A program made the translations under genes and the position numbers. From assembly GCA_951394045.1 (NCBI GenBank), contig OX595993.1, forward strand, positions 310,001-374,000: DNA of 64,000 nt, written 5' to 3'. Below, piece by piece: positions 11,129 through 22,168 of the stretch. Numbering within the stretch: the first letter of the stretch is position 1; each line of letters starts with the position of its first letter. Under the pieces are notes generated by a model. The model was not told the origin of the DNA and did not search any database. It saw only the letters and a list, made by a program, of their open reading frames with translations. This DNA is from Nitzschia sp. DOCU1. Taxonomy: Eukaryota > Bacillariophyta > Bacillariophyceae > Bacillariales > Bacillariaceae.

Positions 11129-11525
11129 AGGACGTACAGCGAGATGGTCCAAAGGCCCCTCGCGATTGAAGAAGGACTACCGGTACTTAGAACTAATAAT
11201 TTGGCTCCTACAATATGGAACGGTCCGCTCTCTACTCTAGAGGGCGGTCTCGCAAGACGTCATTTCGTTCACGTGCGGTTTCGTTCAGACGTACCGGTAG
11301 TTTCAATAGTACGTAATTTCATAACAAAAGCATGCTATATATTACGTGATTTCACGCAGCGCGGTTTCGTTGTTCATAATACCGGTAAATTTGACAGCCT
11401 GATTCGGGTGCTATTCTCTCTTCAAGGTGCAGAACCACTCTATCATAGTACCGGTAGATGCATTCTTTTCCCCGCGATGTGCGACGTTCTCCCGCCTTTA
11501 AATCCCAAATGGCGTTCTATTTAAC
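11129..11525 (+). repeat. Diverged direct repeat, copy 2
   Basis: Partner of 10240-10640. Carries extra CCGGTA hexamers near 11299 and 11385 that create TACCGGTA octamers, and a 9-bp in-frame difference near 11230. Confidence 0.65.
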
Positions 11526-12016
11526 GGGGTTCTATTATCGTACCAGGTAGTTCTCTATGTCTGGTTTCAGGGTTCTTCGTCGTCGCTCCAGGCACTTTCC
11601 CCCAAACCCGCGCCATACCAGGTATGGTCCCTCCCGGAAGACTGGCAGGCAGTTCTCGTGACATCCGCCAAAACAAAGCGACAGCACGCACGCAGAGCGC
11701 GATGAGAAACTTGCATCCAAGCGGCGCGCAAAACCCGGCGGCGGCGGGGGCACGACAATGGCGGTTTGGAAAAAAAAACCGCTGAAAATGCCGCTTACTT
11801 GGAGAGCAAATTCTGGATGGATCCTTCACGAACGGTGAAATAATCCTTGCATTGATTGCCTTTTAATGAGCCAAAGAGGTGTCTCCAGAGGTCATTGTTT
11901 GCTCCGATTACACAACAAGAGAAAAGCTTTCAATGCCGATTAGAGGGGTGTTCGGATTCTCTTCCGTGTTTTTCCCAGGCTTAGACGTATTCAGCGCGCG
12001 TGATTTAACTGTAGTT

Positions 12017-12120
12017 TCTATGTATCATAACGACCCTTATCTCATCGCGAGTGTTTCTTATTATTCAGTACTCACCTTGCGGCATTTGGGGCGCCGGCAG
12101 GGCCCCTACCCCACCGCGCC
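12017..12120 (+). repeat. Dispersed direct repeat, copy 2
   Basis: Partner of 9360-9480; same order of blocks, ends at the GGCGCCGGCAGGGCCCCTAC segment. Confidence 0.6.
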
Positions 12121-12458
12121 ATCGTTTTTCATGGTCTCCCCACGGGAGCCACGGACCATTATCGAGGTCAGCTGCGGTGCTGTCTATCTTGCTTGCTTGC
12201 ATTGCTCACTGATACGAACGCGACGGAAAAGAAATTCGAGGTGAACCTTATCCAGATAGTATCTCTAGCTAGGGCAAAATACACAGGAAAGTGCGAGATG
12301 ATGCGTGCTTTGCTGGTATACAGTACAGTGTACCAAATTGAGTTAGTCTCTAATTCTCTACCGGTAGAGTATTTATTCGACGATGTATCGATTTCGAGAG
12401 GATCAATGTATTGAACTGAGCCAAGCATCATCCGTCTTGAGTATCAAGAAATTATCCT

Positions 12459-13544
12459 CTATGTGGCTGCCATATTTTTGGAACCATCGACTAGTGCTTG
12501 AACACATTCCGCATACGACGGCCTCTTGTCCGATGTTAGGACTACCGAATCTTGGATCGAGACTTCTTGCGTTCGTTCGTTACGGATGGGTATCTGTAAC
12601 ACCACCTGCCACGGCTCTGGATAAAGTCTAAACAACCACCCATAAACTCCCTTGTCGGAAATGGGCTTCAAAAATAGGACAGCCTCAAATTCCCTGTAAA
12701 AGTTGAAGGTTTTAGCTAGTTTCGGGAAGATGATACCAGGATAGTAGCCATCGCGAACCTTATCCAATGCTCCGTTGACAACACAAGTCGGGGTTGTGGA
12801 TCCAGCCGCTTCATGGAAGGCTTTGACGTTACACCAATCTTCGACTGGCCCACCATTTCCCGGTTGACAAACCAAATGGAACTTGGCAGGGCTTTCAGAA
12901 TCCAACACATCCAAAGCATCTTGGTTGCCTAAAAGTCCCGCGTCGCCCTTGTCACCTCCGAGAAGCGAGCTCACCCCAGACGCAAAGGTCGCACCCCACG
13001 GCTTGCTATAGGAAGCTGTCGACGATGATTTCGAATAGTAATCGGTGACGGCTTCAATGCTTGTGAATTTAGCCGCTTGCCGATACCGTTGACCGCCCCA
13101 TTCTTCTTTCGCTAGCTCGACTTCTTTCAGATCGGGAAGAACAAACCAGAGTGGTTGAAATAGCTTTGGAGGCAGCGACGGTATCAATTCAACGCACCAA
13201 TCTCGATTCTTGTTGAGCTCTTGCACATTGTCAAAGTCGTCGAACTGCGACTTGGATTTGGCGCCACCTAACAGAGGAGGAAATTCGAGTTCCAATTGAG
13301 TGATGCCGTCTTGAACGGCTTTCTCCAGTCCTCTCAACGCCAGTTTCCGAAAGTCGGCTTGCACGTCTCGTTGTTTGGAGCTGGATTTCGCAAAAGGGCT
13401 GATGTCAGGAGGAAGTGGCGTCAAGTGGAGCAAGGACTCCGAGGTCCGGCGTGCCGATAGTGGGACTGATGACAGCGTTGTGAAGGCATTACTGGATGCT
13501 AGCAATGAAGACAACAAGAAATATAGGAAAACCTGCGATAACAT
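12459..13544 (-). CDS. DUF1995-like plastid protein
   Basis: 361 aa, ATG at 13544. The N-terminus is a classic bipartite plastid presequence: hydrophobic signal peptide (residues about 3-19, VFLYFLLSSLLASS), then cleavage at SNA/F with the Phe at +1 required for import into red-lineage complex plastids, followed by a Ser/Arg-rich transit segment. The mature part (about 55-355) has the DUF1995 order: an Ala/Leu-rich helix and TQLELEFPPLLGG, then WFVLPDLKEVELAKEEWGG, FHLVCQPGNGGPVEDW, and a C-terminal FRLYPEPWQVVLQ strand. DUF1995 proteins occur in chloroplasts of plants and algae; their biochemical role is not established. The intact presequence argues for a functional gene. Confidence 0.85.
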   Translation of the reverse strand: MLSQVFLYFLLSSLLASSNAFTTLSSVPLSARRTSESLLHLTPLPPDISPFAKSSSKQRDVQADFRKLALRGLEKAVQDGITQLELEFPPLLGGAKSKSQFDDFDNVQELNKNRDWCVELIPSLPPKLFQPLWFVLPDLKEVELAKEEWGGQRYRQAAKFTSIEAVTDYYSKSSSTASYSKPWGATFASGVSSLLGGDKGDAGLLGNQDALDVLDSESPAKFHLVCQPGNGGPVEDWCNVKAFHEAAGSTTPTCVVNGALDKVRDGYYPGIIFPKLAKTFNFYREFEAVLFLKPISDKGVYGWLFRLYPEPWQVVLQIPIRNERTQEVSIQDSVVLTSDKRPSYAECVQALVDGSKNMAAT

Positions 13545-14092
13545 AACGCTGCAATGTTGAAGCTAAGAGAGCGGCTCGGGTGTGATAATGACGACAGCAC
13601 GTTCATGATGCTTATCAAGCAAAGCAAAACCCGGCCTAAAAGATACTTTCCACAAGGATCGGCATCCAGCGTGCGTCGCACACTTTTTTGGCGAGCGTGC
13701 CATACCAAAAAACGATGAGTGGTCGTCGTGGTCGATAGCAGACACCTCTATTATCTCGTAGCGCTGTGGCTCTAAAACATTGGAAGGCAACGCGTCCGCG
13801 AAAGTAAGACTACTATGCAGACGACCTAATAAACCCAGGTATGACACAACGCTAAGATCGGTGCGTTTCGGTTGTCCTTGGGAAGAAGATTGCAGGGAAT
13901 CGTCTTCATCGCCACTCCACTACTCCACTACTAATACTGCGGGGATCGCCATACTACTAATACAATCACAGAATGGGTCTGAAGAGACACCACGCCACAT
14001 GAGTGGTGTGTGCCATGATTGTTCTCCTTGCCTCAAGTATCGGAAGGAGGACAACTGCTTCTGACCCCCAAGAGCATCACAAGTGGAATCAA
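13545..14092. other. Intergenic
   Basis: 548 bp upstream of the DUF1995 gene and downstream of the next minus-strand gene; the DUF1995 promoter should lie here. An open minus frame (13563-13847) has no ATG and no recognisable domain, so no gene is called. Confidence 0.5.
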
Positions 14093-16594
14093 CTACATGA
14101 CTTTGATAGCAGGGCAATCCAAATTGAGAGACCCACTCTTGGATTTCTTTCTCATTTTGACCGAGTTTGATCGTTGCAAACCTTTCAACATGGTCATTTT
14201 CGTTTCGACGTCGGTGGGTTGCACCAACAGACTGGAGGACAAACTTCGATTAAGCATACCGATAGGCCGCCCCGTACGATTGGCGAGTTTGGGAGACTCA
14301 GTTTCTGCCTTTCTAGTAGACGCGACCTTGGAGACAAGAGGTGCTTTCTTCTTTTTGACCTTTTTGAGTGTAACTCGTAATCCCGCCGTGCTGTTGCTAG
14401 TGGAAGCGAGGGCGGAAGTAGAGTCTCGCTTTTTCTTTTCTTTGGAAATTTTTGGTATCACTTCGGTAGTGGAAGTGGAGACACGTCTCCCCTTAGGTGA
14501 CTTGGGCGTTTTGCTAGTGGAAGACCGTTCCGAGACTGACAACGAGGATTCAGATGCATTGGACAACGATTTAGGCACTTGACCTTCCGAAACGTTTGCC
14601 GACGATTTCGAAACTTTTTCAGACTTCTTCTTCGTTGACTTTGGCGTGGTGTCGGTCTTGGAAGAAGTGACGCTGTTGACACAGTCGGAAGAGCTAGACT
14701 TTCGAGATTTTCTCTTTGGAGATTTGGGTGATGCTAGTCCAGTCTCTTCGCTGCTCGTATCCTCCTTCTTCTTTTTGGATGAGTGTGCCTTTTTCGTCTT
14801 CCCACTTGCCGATTTCCGTGTTTGAGACTTGGGTGACCCGATGTCATCACTGTCATGAGCCGAAGTATTGAGTGATCGTTGCGACACGTCCAAAGATCGG
14901 CTGGAAGCGTCTAGAGCTCGTTGCAACGATTCATTTCGCTGTTTCATTAGATCGACTTGACTCATTTCCGATATACGAGCCTTCGGCGATTTCGTGGGTG
15001 ATGTAGCGACATCGTTCCCATGAGCTGATGAACTAAGAGATCGATTGGAAGCGCCCAGAGCCCGTTGCAACAATTCATCTGCTCGCTGTTTCAAGCGATC
15101 CCCTTGACCAGTCGCTGATTTGCGCGCATTTGGCGATTTCGTGGGTGATGTAGTGACATCGTTTCTATGAGCCGATGAACTGAGAGATCGAGTGGAAGCG
15201 TCCAAAGCCCGTTGCAACGATTCATCTGCTCGCTGTTTCAAGCGATCCCCTTGACCAGTCGCTGATTTGCGCACATTTGGCGATATCGTAAGCGATGTAA
15301 TGGCATCGTTTCTATGAGCTGATGAATTGAGAGATCGACTGGAAGCGTCCAAAGCCCGTTGCAACGACTCATCTGCTCGCTGTTTCAAGAGATCCCCTTG
15401 ACCATTTGCTGATCTGCGTGTCTTTGGCGATTTAATGGGTGATGCAGTGACATCGTTCCCATGAGCCGATGAACTTAGTGATCGCTGTGATAATTCTTCT
15501 CGCTGCTTCCAAATATTGATTTTCTCGGAGGCTGATTTGCGCGCCGTCGGCGTCTTTGGAGTACCAGTTTCACTGCCATGGGTAGAGGACGCATTGATCG
15601 ATCTCTGTGAGGTATCCAGGGAACGCTGCGACGACTGGTCCCGTTGCTTCCATAGACTAATTCGATCTTTGATAGAAACGGGTGTGTCTTCATCAGGTGC
15701 CTTCTTTTGCTTCGCCTCTGGATCGGGTGAAGGAGGCTCAGTTGTTGCTTGGGGCGGCTCCGTTTCTTCCAATTCCAGTTTTTTCTCCGCCACGACATCC
15801 CGAGCAGAGTTCGCCTCCTCGTTATCCTTGTCGTCTCGGCTGTGCACCGGGGGGTCTAGAGGTGGCGGTGGGGGGGACGGCTGCCGAGCCGCCGTTTTGG
15901 GTGATTCCGTCAGTTCCGGCATTTCATCGTCGTCATCTTGCTCTTCCTCTGGAATTTCTTGAATCGGTTCTGCCGTTCGCAGCTTCGCCTTTGCCTTCAC
16001 TCTCGCCCGATGCGAGGATGTGGACTTATTGGAAGCTCGACTGCTGTGACTGCTCGAGCTGTTGCCGCTACTGGCTGGGCGATTTCGCTGCCGATCAATC
16101 AGTTCCTGGAATTTGGATATTCGCCTGCCGGTGGCTCCAGTGCCAGTTCGTCCTGGCAGCTTGAGCTTGGGTTTTGCTCCGTTCGCAGGTGAAGAAGTGG
16201 GAGAGCTGACAGGAGACGCCAGTGGGGACACAAGCGGTTGAACGTTCTCGAAACTGGCTCTTCGCTGCGCCGTCCTTTGCTTCGTTTCGATGAGTTGGAA
16301 GTCGACTTCAATGACTGGCAAACTGGAGTGCAACTGTTTCATCACGCCAACGACTTCGTCCTGCTTCTTTTTCTTCGAATCGAACAATTCAAATCCTTCG
16401 AGTGATCGAATTTCCTCTTCGTCGTCGTCGTCGTCGTCGTCTTCCTCTTCCTGCTCGAGTCCGCATTCAATGAGAAAGGCGTGGTGCCGGAATTCCGCCA
16501 GTTCATCGTCTTCCCAGAACAAATCGTCCAAAATCGAACGAGAATGCTTCGTGATTTCCGCCACGTCGAGCTCGTCGTTGAACTGAATAGGCAT
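14093..16594 (-). CDS. Disordered Ser/Pro/Lys-rich protein with 50-residue tandem repeats
   Basis: 833 aa, ATG at 16594. The N-terminal 50 residues (DLFWEDDELAEFRHHAFLIE) are the only ordered-looking part and resemble a short W-x-x-x-E-x-x-x-[FI] helix seen at the N-terminus of many diatom proteins. It is followed by a D/E run (about 52-60), then Ser/Pro-rich sequence with SP motifs. Residues about 345-580 hold four to five tandem repeats of 50 aa (150-bp DNA period, 14960-15560) built on SATGQGDRLKQRADESLQ and RALDASxRSLxSSAH. The C-terminal third is Lys/Ser-rich (SPKSPKRKSRKSS) and could bind nucleic acid or be phosphorylated. No enzyme domain. Function unknown. Confidence 0.75.
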   Translation of the reverse strand: MPIQFNDELDVAEITKHSRSILDDLFWEDDELAEFRHHAFLIECGLEQEEEDDDDDDDEEEIRSLEGFELFDSKKKKQDEVVGVMKQLHSSLPVIEVDFQLIETKQRTAQRRASFENVQPLVSPLASPVSSPTSSPANGAKPKLKLPGRTGTGATGRRISKFQELIDRQRNRPASSGNSSSSHSSRASNKSTSSHRARVKAKAKLRTAEPIQEIPEEEQDDDDEMPELTESPKTAARQPSPPPPPLDPPVHSRDDKDNEEANSARDVVAEKKLELEETEPPQATTEPPSPDPEAKQKKAPDEDTPVSIKDRISLWKQRDQSSQRSLDTSQRSINASSTHGSETGTPKTPTARKSASEKINIWKQREELSQRSLSSSAHGNDVTASPIKSPKTRRSANGQGDLLKQRADESLQRALDASSRSLNSSAHRNDAITSLTISPNVRKSATGQGDRLKQRADESLQRALDASTRSLSSSAHRNDVTTSPTKSPNARKSATGQGDRLKQRADELLQRALGASNRSLSSSAHGNDVATSPTKSPKARISEMSQVDLMKQRNESLQRALDASSRSLDVSQRSLNTSAHDSDDIGSPKSQTRKSASGKTKKAHSSKKKKEDTSSEETGLASPKSPKRKSRKSSSSDCVNSVTSSKTDTTPKSTKKKSEKVSKSSANVSEGQVPKSLSNASESSLSVSERSSTSKTPKSPKGRRVSTSTTEVIPKISKEKKKRDSTSALASTSNSTAGLRVTLKKVKKKKAPLVSKVASTRKAETESPKLANRTGRPIGMLNRSLSSSLLVQPTDVETKMTMLKGLQRSNSVKMRKKSKSGSLNLDCPAIKVM
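14960..15560 (-). repeat. 150-bp in-frame tandem repeats
   Basis: Four to five copies of a 150-bp unit inside the gene at 14093-16594; for example TCAAGCGATCCCCTTGACCA recurs 150 bp apart near 15097 and 15247. The unit keeps frame (50 codons). Confidence 0.75.
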
Positions 16595-17038
16595 GACGGC
16601 AACTACGATATGATATTGATAACTGGATGGACCGCGAACAAGTCACACTGATGCTGCCGAAGGGTACCCGATATTAGCAAAATGATGGCAACAACGACGA
16701 ATAATTCAGCTATCTCTCGTATGGTCGATAGCTGGCAGTTGGAAGGAATTTCTTTTTACCACGTACTTATTTATTACCATTTTCGTTAAACGCGGCTGAC
16801 ATTTCTGCCTTTCATGCAGTCATCGAACTCACATCATATATGCCTCGTGGAAGAATTGCGGAAGCCAAATGACGTTTCTGAGAACAAAAAATCCGGCAAA
16901 ATACATTTGGGGTAGTATCATACCTACCTACGTACCCCAGCAACGCATGCTAGAAGTAGGTAGTATGATACCATCTGACTTCTTGGATTCAATTATGATA
17001 TTTTGCACGATGGATGAGAGACGAGAGAGCGAAGAAAC
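16595..17038. other. Intergenic with a small imperfect hairpin
   Basis: Upstream region of the disordered-protein gene. At 16911-16931 and 16956-16972 the sequences GGTAGTATCATACCTAC and GTAGGTAGTATGATACC form an imperfect inverted repeat around a 24-bp loop, possibly a MITE remnant. No gene. Confidence 0.4.
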
Positions 17039-17159
17039 CAGCTGCTATGGGTCGCCACGCCTAAATAATGGCGCGCCGGGCCGCCACCATGCGCGCACGC
17101 ACAGCAGCAAGGGATTTTACACGAGCGCATCGCGATGAAATCCGATGACCATGGCGCAT

Positions 17160-17314
17160 TTTGTTGTTGTTCATATCCTTCAAACAAAAGTGATCTTAGA
17201 GTTGCTCTTTGCGTGGACAAATTAGAATCTAGCTTTATCATACTCTTAACGAGACACATGTCAAGTTGTCCACGGGGAGACCAAGAATTGATTGAGATTT
17301 TAGCAACGGACGCG
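17160..17314 (+). repeat. Tandem unit copy 1 (left of gypsy insertion)
   Basis: Shares the order TTAGAnTTGnTCTTTGnnnG, GGACAAATT, TAGCTTTAT and AAGAnTTGATTGAGATTT with two copies right of the gypsy element (22380-22530 and 22565-22705). Confidence 0.5.
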
Positions 17315-17319
17315 CACAA

Positions 17320-17502
17320 TGCACTGCGCTAGCGATGAAAAGTAGATGTAGGTGAAAATAATAAGTCTATTGTAAAAGTAGATCTATCGAGCTCTTCTAG
17401 CTGGACGGATCTTTCTATAGATATCGGCATCGGGTCGCCACGTCAGGGGCGACGAATGTTGAATCGTGCGTCCAGTCCCGAGGGGACAGCGGGCGTATTG
17501 CA
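17320..17502 (-). repeat. 3' LTR of the gypsy element
   Basis: 183 bp; identical to 22169-22351 except for G/A in ATCTATCGAGCTC and T/G in CGCCACGTCAGG. Confidence 0.93.
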
Positions 17503-17524
17503 CTCGCTTCCTTCCAAGGGCACG

Positions 17525-20500
17525 TCACGATGTGCGAGGGGAAAATGGGTGAAGGAGTCGTATATTTACGCGTTGCTTAACGCGGTTGTCACGAGCAATG
17601 GTTACGTTGCCATTGGAATGCACGTGGGTGATTGTAAATGGGCCATCGTATGGGCGATTGTGTTTCGCTGTTTTGCGTCGTCGGTACAGTACTTGGTCAC
17701 CGACTCGGTAGTCGTGGTATTTTCGTTTTTTGTTTTCTCGTGTGTTGTTATCGTTGATTAATTTTTGCTTCTGTCGTCTGATGTCGTCCCAGTTGGCTTC
17801 GAATGATTTCTCCATGATCATATCGCGCCCAAAAACGAGTTCAGCCGGCGTGGCTTTAGTAGTGGTGTGGTATGTGCTGCGAATGGCGAACGCAACGGCG
17901 GCGAGGTAGCCAGACCAGGGATCAAGGGGGTCCATATCGCGGACTTGGAGGTCGAAGGTGCGTAACATGTTGTGCAGTGTGAGGTGAACGCGTTCGACGA
18001 CACTGTTTGACTGAGGGTTTCTGCTTGTTGCTGGCTTTGCCTTTATTCCGTAGCTGTCAAGCAGTTCCTGGAATTCTTTACCAGTGAATTCTCCGCCTTG
18101 ATCGAAGGTAATGTAAGTAGGTCGAGGGTATCGGCATAGCCATTGCCTGTCGAGAGCCAACGCAACTGTCTCACTTTCTTTGTTTGGTATTTCGCATATC
18201 TCGAACCATGATGTCGCGGGGTCGATCATGGTCAGAGCCAATAGTTCGTGGACGCGTCCCTTGCCGTCTTGAACTTTGTAAGGACCGATGAGGTCGACAC
18301 ATAATTTTCTCCATGGCACGTACTCTGCTTTTTTTGCGGGTAAGTGGCCATACTTTGTCGTTTTTGTTTTCAAACGCTGGCATTCCTCACAATTCTTTGT
18401 GTGCCGGCGGACGTCCCGACGAATGTTTTTCCATGTGAAGCTGCGGCGGATTGTTTGCTCTGTCCGGTCCGTCCCCGGATGGCATAGGTTTGTGTGGTAC
18501 CATTCAATTAGTGGTCGCCGCAGTGTTTCAGGTACGGGAATTTTGTCCTCTTTAAAGATGATACGGTGCTTTCCCTTGCTTCTCACCGTGTAATTGCTCT
18601 TCGTTTCTAATTTTTGCAGCAACTCGGCGTCTTTCCATTGGTGAGCGGCGATGACGTCGTAGCGGATGGGCACCACTTGTTCCAAGGTGACTTCTGCCGA
18701 TGCTTGCTTTGTCTTTTGTCGCTTACTCGGCCTTTCTTTTTCTTTTTCTTTCAATTGCTCGAAAAAGTTTCTGGCTTTCTCCGTAAGCTTCCTTTCTCGT
18801 CGAGTTTGGATAGCATGTAAGGTCGGCGCAGCCACGGAGACCTCGGGCTCGTCCGACGAGTTGGTGTTATCGCGCGCGTTGCCTCCTCGGCCTTCGGCAT
18901 CCTTAGCCGGTATCAGCGTCATCCGACTCAGTGCGTCGGCGACGATATTCGCCTTCCCTTTGATATAGTGGATGGCGGGTCCAAACTCTTCGACGTACAT
19001 CCGCCAGCGATGAACGCGGTCGGAAGCGAAACTTTCAAAGGTAAGGTTTTTGTGGTCAGTATAAATTTCGATTTCGTATCCTAACAGGATGCTTCTAAAC
19101 TCCCGAAGGGTTTCGACGATGCTGAGCAGCTCCCGCTCGGTCGTCGTGTATTTTTGCTGCGCTTCCGTGAGCTTTCTGCTGTAGAAGGCGATTGGTTTGC
19201 CGTCCTGCATGATCACCGCGCCGAGCTGATAGTTGCTCGAGTCGGTGTAGATCACGAACTTCTTCGAGAAGTCGGGATAGGCAAAGATCACGTCTCGCGC
19301 GATCGCTTCTTTCATGGCGTTGAAGGCAGCTGTATGTTTTGGCAGCCATTCAAACTTTTTAGATTTACTTGAGGTAAGTTCGGCCAATGGCGCAAGAATG
19401 TGCGACCGATGGCGCCACATGTCGCGATAAAAATTCACCATGCCGATGAATCGTCTCAACTGTTTTCTGTTCTCCGGCACAGCGATGTTCATTATTCCTT
19501 GTATTTTCTTTTTGACTGGCGTGATGCCTTGTCGCGTCAGCCAGAAGCCTAGGTATTCGATTTGGTCCGCGAAGAAGGTACTCTTTGCGGCATTGACTTT
19601 CAGTCCTGCCTTTTCGAGCCGGTCTCCAAATCTCGTAAGTGGGCTTCGAACGTGTCTCGTCCGATCAGTAATAGATCGTCGAGGTAGGTGCGAACAAAGT
19701 GTTCTAATCCTTGCATCAATTGCATCATTTTAGATTGGAAGATATCGGATGATGATGAGACGCCCGTGGGTAGCCGTTGGTAGGCGTATTTGCCCCACGG
19801 CGTGATGATAGTGCACATTTCTTGTGCTTTCGGGGTAAGTCGGACTGTGTAGTAGCCCATGTTGAGATCTAGCGACGTCGCAAATTGGAATCCTTCCAAA
19901 TTGTGGAGGATGTCGGCGATCGTCGGTGGGGGTGTATGCTTTCGCAAGAGTTTCTCGTTGAGTTTGCGGAAATCACTCACGAAGCGTACTGTTCCATTCT
20001 TTTTAGGTATGATGAACGTTGGGTAGGCGTGCCGGCTATTTTCGGCGCGTCTTAGAATGCCTAGTTCTTCGAGGCGATCGATCTCCTTTTTGAGAGTCGC
20101 TCGATGAATGTGGGGTACGGCGAAAGCCGATTTCGCGTGGTAAGGTTCGTCGTGTCCGGGCTTCACTAGGAAGTCAGCCGGGTCACATTCGAAGTCGCCA
20201 AGTGTTCCGTCGAACAATGGCTCGTATTTCTTCAGTAGCTTCAATAGAGCTTTCTTCTGTTTAGCATCCAAGGTTTTTATCTTAGATACTATGTCGTCTA
20301 GGTCCGCCTTTTCGTACTTGGCGTCCAGAATCTTTTGAGCGCGCTTAGCCGTCTCTCTCACTGGCTTGCTTGCTTCTTTATCGTCCGTATCGTTCATCGC
20401 GTGGACGTGGTTGATGTCTTTGGGTTCTTCAAGCTCTTCCACCGTCATCATAGGTGCAACAGCGTCGTCCCATTCGATCGTTTTATTTGAGTACTTGATG

Positions 20501-22119
20501 TCGATGCCCATCTCCTCGAGAAAGTCGGCACCGATGAGCACTTGGTATGTCGAGTCCAGCTCCGAGTCGTCTATGTAGAACGTCCATCGGGCGGTCTTGG
20601 CAGTCGAGAGTTCTGGTAACATTATGTCGACTGCTACCAGATGATTCGATGTGAATGTGCCTTGTTTGGTGTCAAAGGCGACGGGTCTGCATTTTCTCCA
20701 GTACCGTCTCGGGACAAGAGAGGCATTGATAAAGCTACTCGATGAGCCCGAGTCTAGTAACGCATTGGCACTAGCTGGGTCCATCCGGTGGTCCTCTGGT
20801 AGTATGCTGACTGTGAGGGCCGCTTTCCTGCGCCTCTTCGTCGTTTTTATCCGTCCTGGTTGGATCGGGTTGGCGTATCGTGTGTGCCGTCGGCTTATGG
20901 CGTAACAGCACTCACGTTCCAAGACTTGGGGTAAAAATTTTTCTTTTAGGGCGCTGAAATACTTATAGTACGAGGATTCAGAATCGTCACTAGAATAGTT
21001 AGACTCACTATTTGAGTCGCTAGTACGGTTTCTCTTGTGGGCTGGGTTACGGCGTTTCTTAGCGCGTCCTGCCGATCGTTTGTGGTTAGACGAACGAGTC
21101 GAGTTCGAACTCTCGCTTACCTCATCGTCTTCGTGATCCTTTTCCTCGATGTCGTGCCTGTGCCTGCCACGGTCACGGTGAATTTTTCCGTCTTTATTAT
21201 TATATTTGTTTCCGCCCTCAACGCGCTGCTTCTTTTCGCGTCGGGCATTGTAACCACAGTCAGAGGTATTATGGTTGTCCATCTTGCAGATGTGACACCA
21301 TTTACCTTTGCGACTATTGTCAGAGTCGCGGTCCTGCCGGGTTCTTTTCTTTTCCGGGTGGCCGCTTCCAGAATCCTTGGGCCGCGACGGAAATCTGTTT
21401 CGATCGCGTCGCTCTTTTTGTTCCATGCGTCGGAACCGTTTCTTCAGGTCGTTGACCGGGATTTGCTTCGGGTCCGCCCCATTGGAGGTCAACTTGTCGT
21501 ACCACGCTTGGGGTGCTGAACGCAGAATCAGTTTGCGGTACGCTTCCTCGGAGAGCGTGGGTTGGTCGTTTTCGGCGATCTGGTTTCCTTCGGCGTCCAG
21601 ATCAAGGGGGAAATATTTCAAGTCGGCAATCATCCGGTCGATTTCCGAGATGAATTGGTTGAAGGTCGCGCTTGCCGGCTTCCTCAGGGTCTCGAGGTAA
21701 TCCACTTGGTCGGACCTTGGGGTGTCGCCGTTAAAGATATCGGCCTTGAGGTCCGCTAGGGTTGCCTCGAAGGCCGCGTCATCATCGTAGACGTACTCGT
21801 CTTTGTACCGCTCGAAGTCGTCCAGTGCCTTCCCAGACAAGCAACTGGCGGTCACTCCAAACTTGCTTGGGCCATTACCGCATGGCTTGCGAAGGAAAAC
21901 ATCTCGCAACCGGGCCTCGAATTGGCACCAGAAGCGGGCGTTGTCGTCGCCGTACTCGCCATCGTATACGGTGACTTTTTTCTCATGGGTCCCTCCATTC
22001 GGGTTGGCTGGTTCGTCCCTCAACTCGAACTTGACCGTAGGACCTTTCAGAGTCTTGCGCTTGCCGTTGAAGTCGGTGCGCATCACTATGCTTGGGATCG
22101 AAAGTTGGTTGGGGGCCAT
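17525..22119 (-). pseudogene. Gypsy Gag-Pol, frameshifted in reverse transcriptase
   Basis: ATG at 22119 (MAPNQLSIPS). Gag ends with a CCHC knuckle (CHICKMDNHNTSDC, near 21290); protease has LLDSGSSSSF (near 20755); RT has ATSLDLNMGYY and the catalytic YLDD at 19675-19686. The first frame stops at 19600-19602; coding resumes in another frame from codon CGG at 19621, giving RNase H (YTDSSNYQLGA, TERELLSI, YTDHKNLTF), the integrase zinc site (H-x-H / CEECQ), DDE core (CVDLIGPY, TFDQGGEFTG, NPQSNSVVERVH) and an end module close to the LTR (stop 17525). Against the second gypsy element here, about three codons are missing at the break, so a deletion of about 10 bp is the simplest cause. The deletion lies in RT, so the copy cannot make a complete Pol. 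Confidence 0.9.
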
Positions 22120-22168
22120 GGTGGGCAACAAAGAAGGTTTCGAAAGAAATCCGTGCGTGAATTCACGG

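Larger units (their letters stand above)
8366..12458. other. 4.1-kb gene-free, repeat-rich region
   Basis: No convincing gene in 4 kb. The stretch holds a foldback element (9731-10193), a diverged direct repeat of about 400 bp (10240-10640 and 11129-11525), another of about 110 bp (9360-9480 and 12017-12120), and about ten copies of the palindrome TACCGGTA or its core. Diverged pieces such as TACGCNNTTTCGNTTTGTT recur near 8920 and 9660. It reads as accumulated non-autonomous repeat debris between two genes. Confidence 0.6.

Noticed and set aside
13563..13847. 94-codon minus-strand frame upstream of the DUF1995 gene
   Set aside because: No ATG start (GTG) and no recognised domain; might be an exon but no splice partner was found.
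19492..19626. Programmed frameshift in the gypsy element
   Set aside because: The shift falls inside RT after YLDD, and a few conserved codons seem missing; programmed shifts lie at the gag-pol border.
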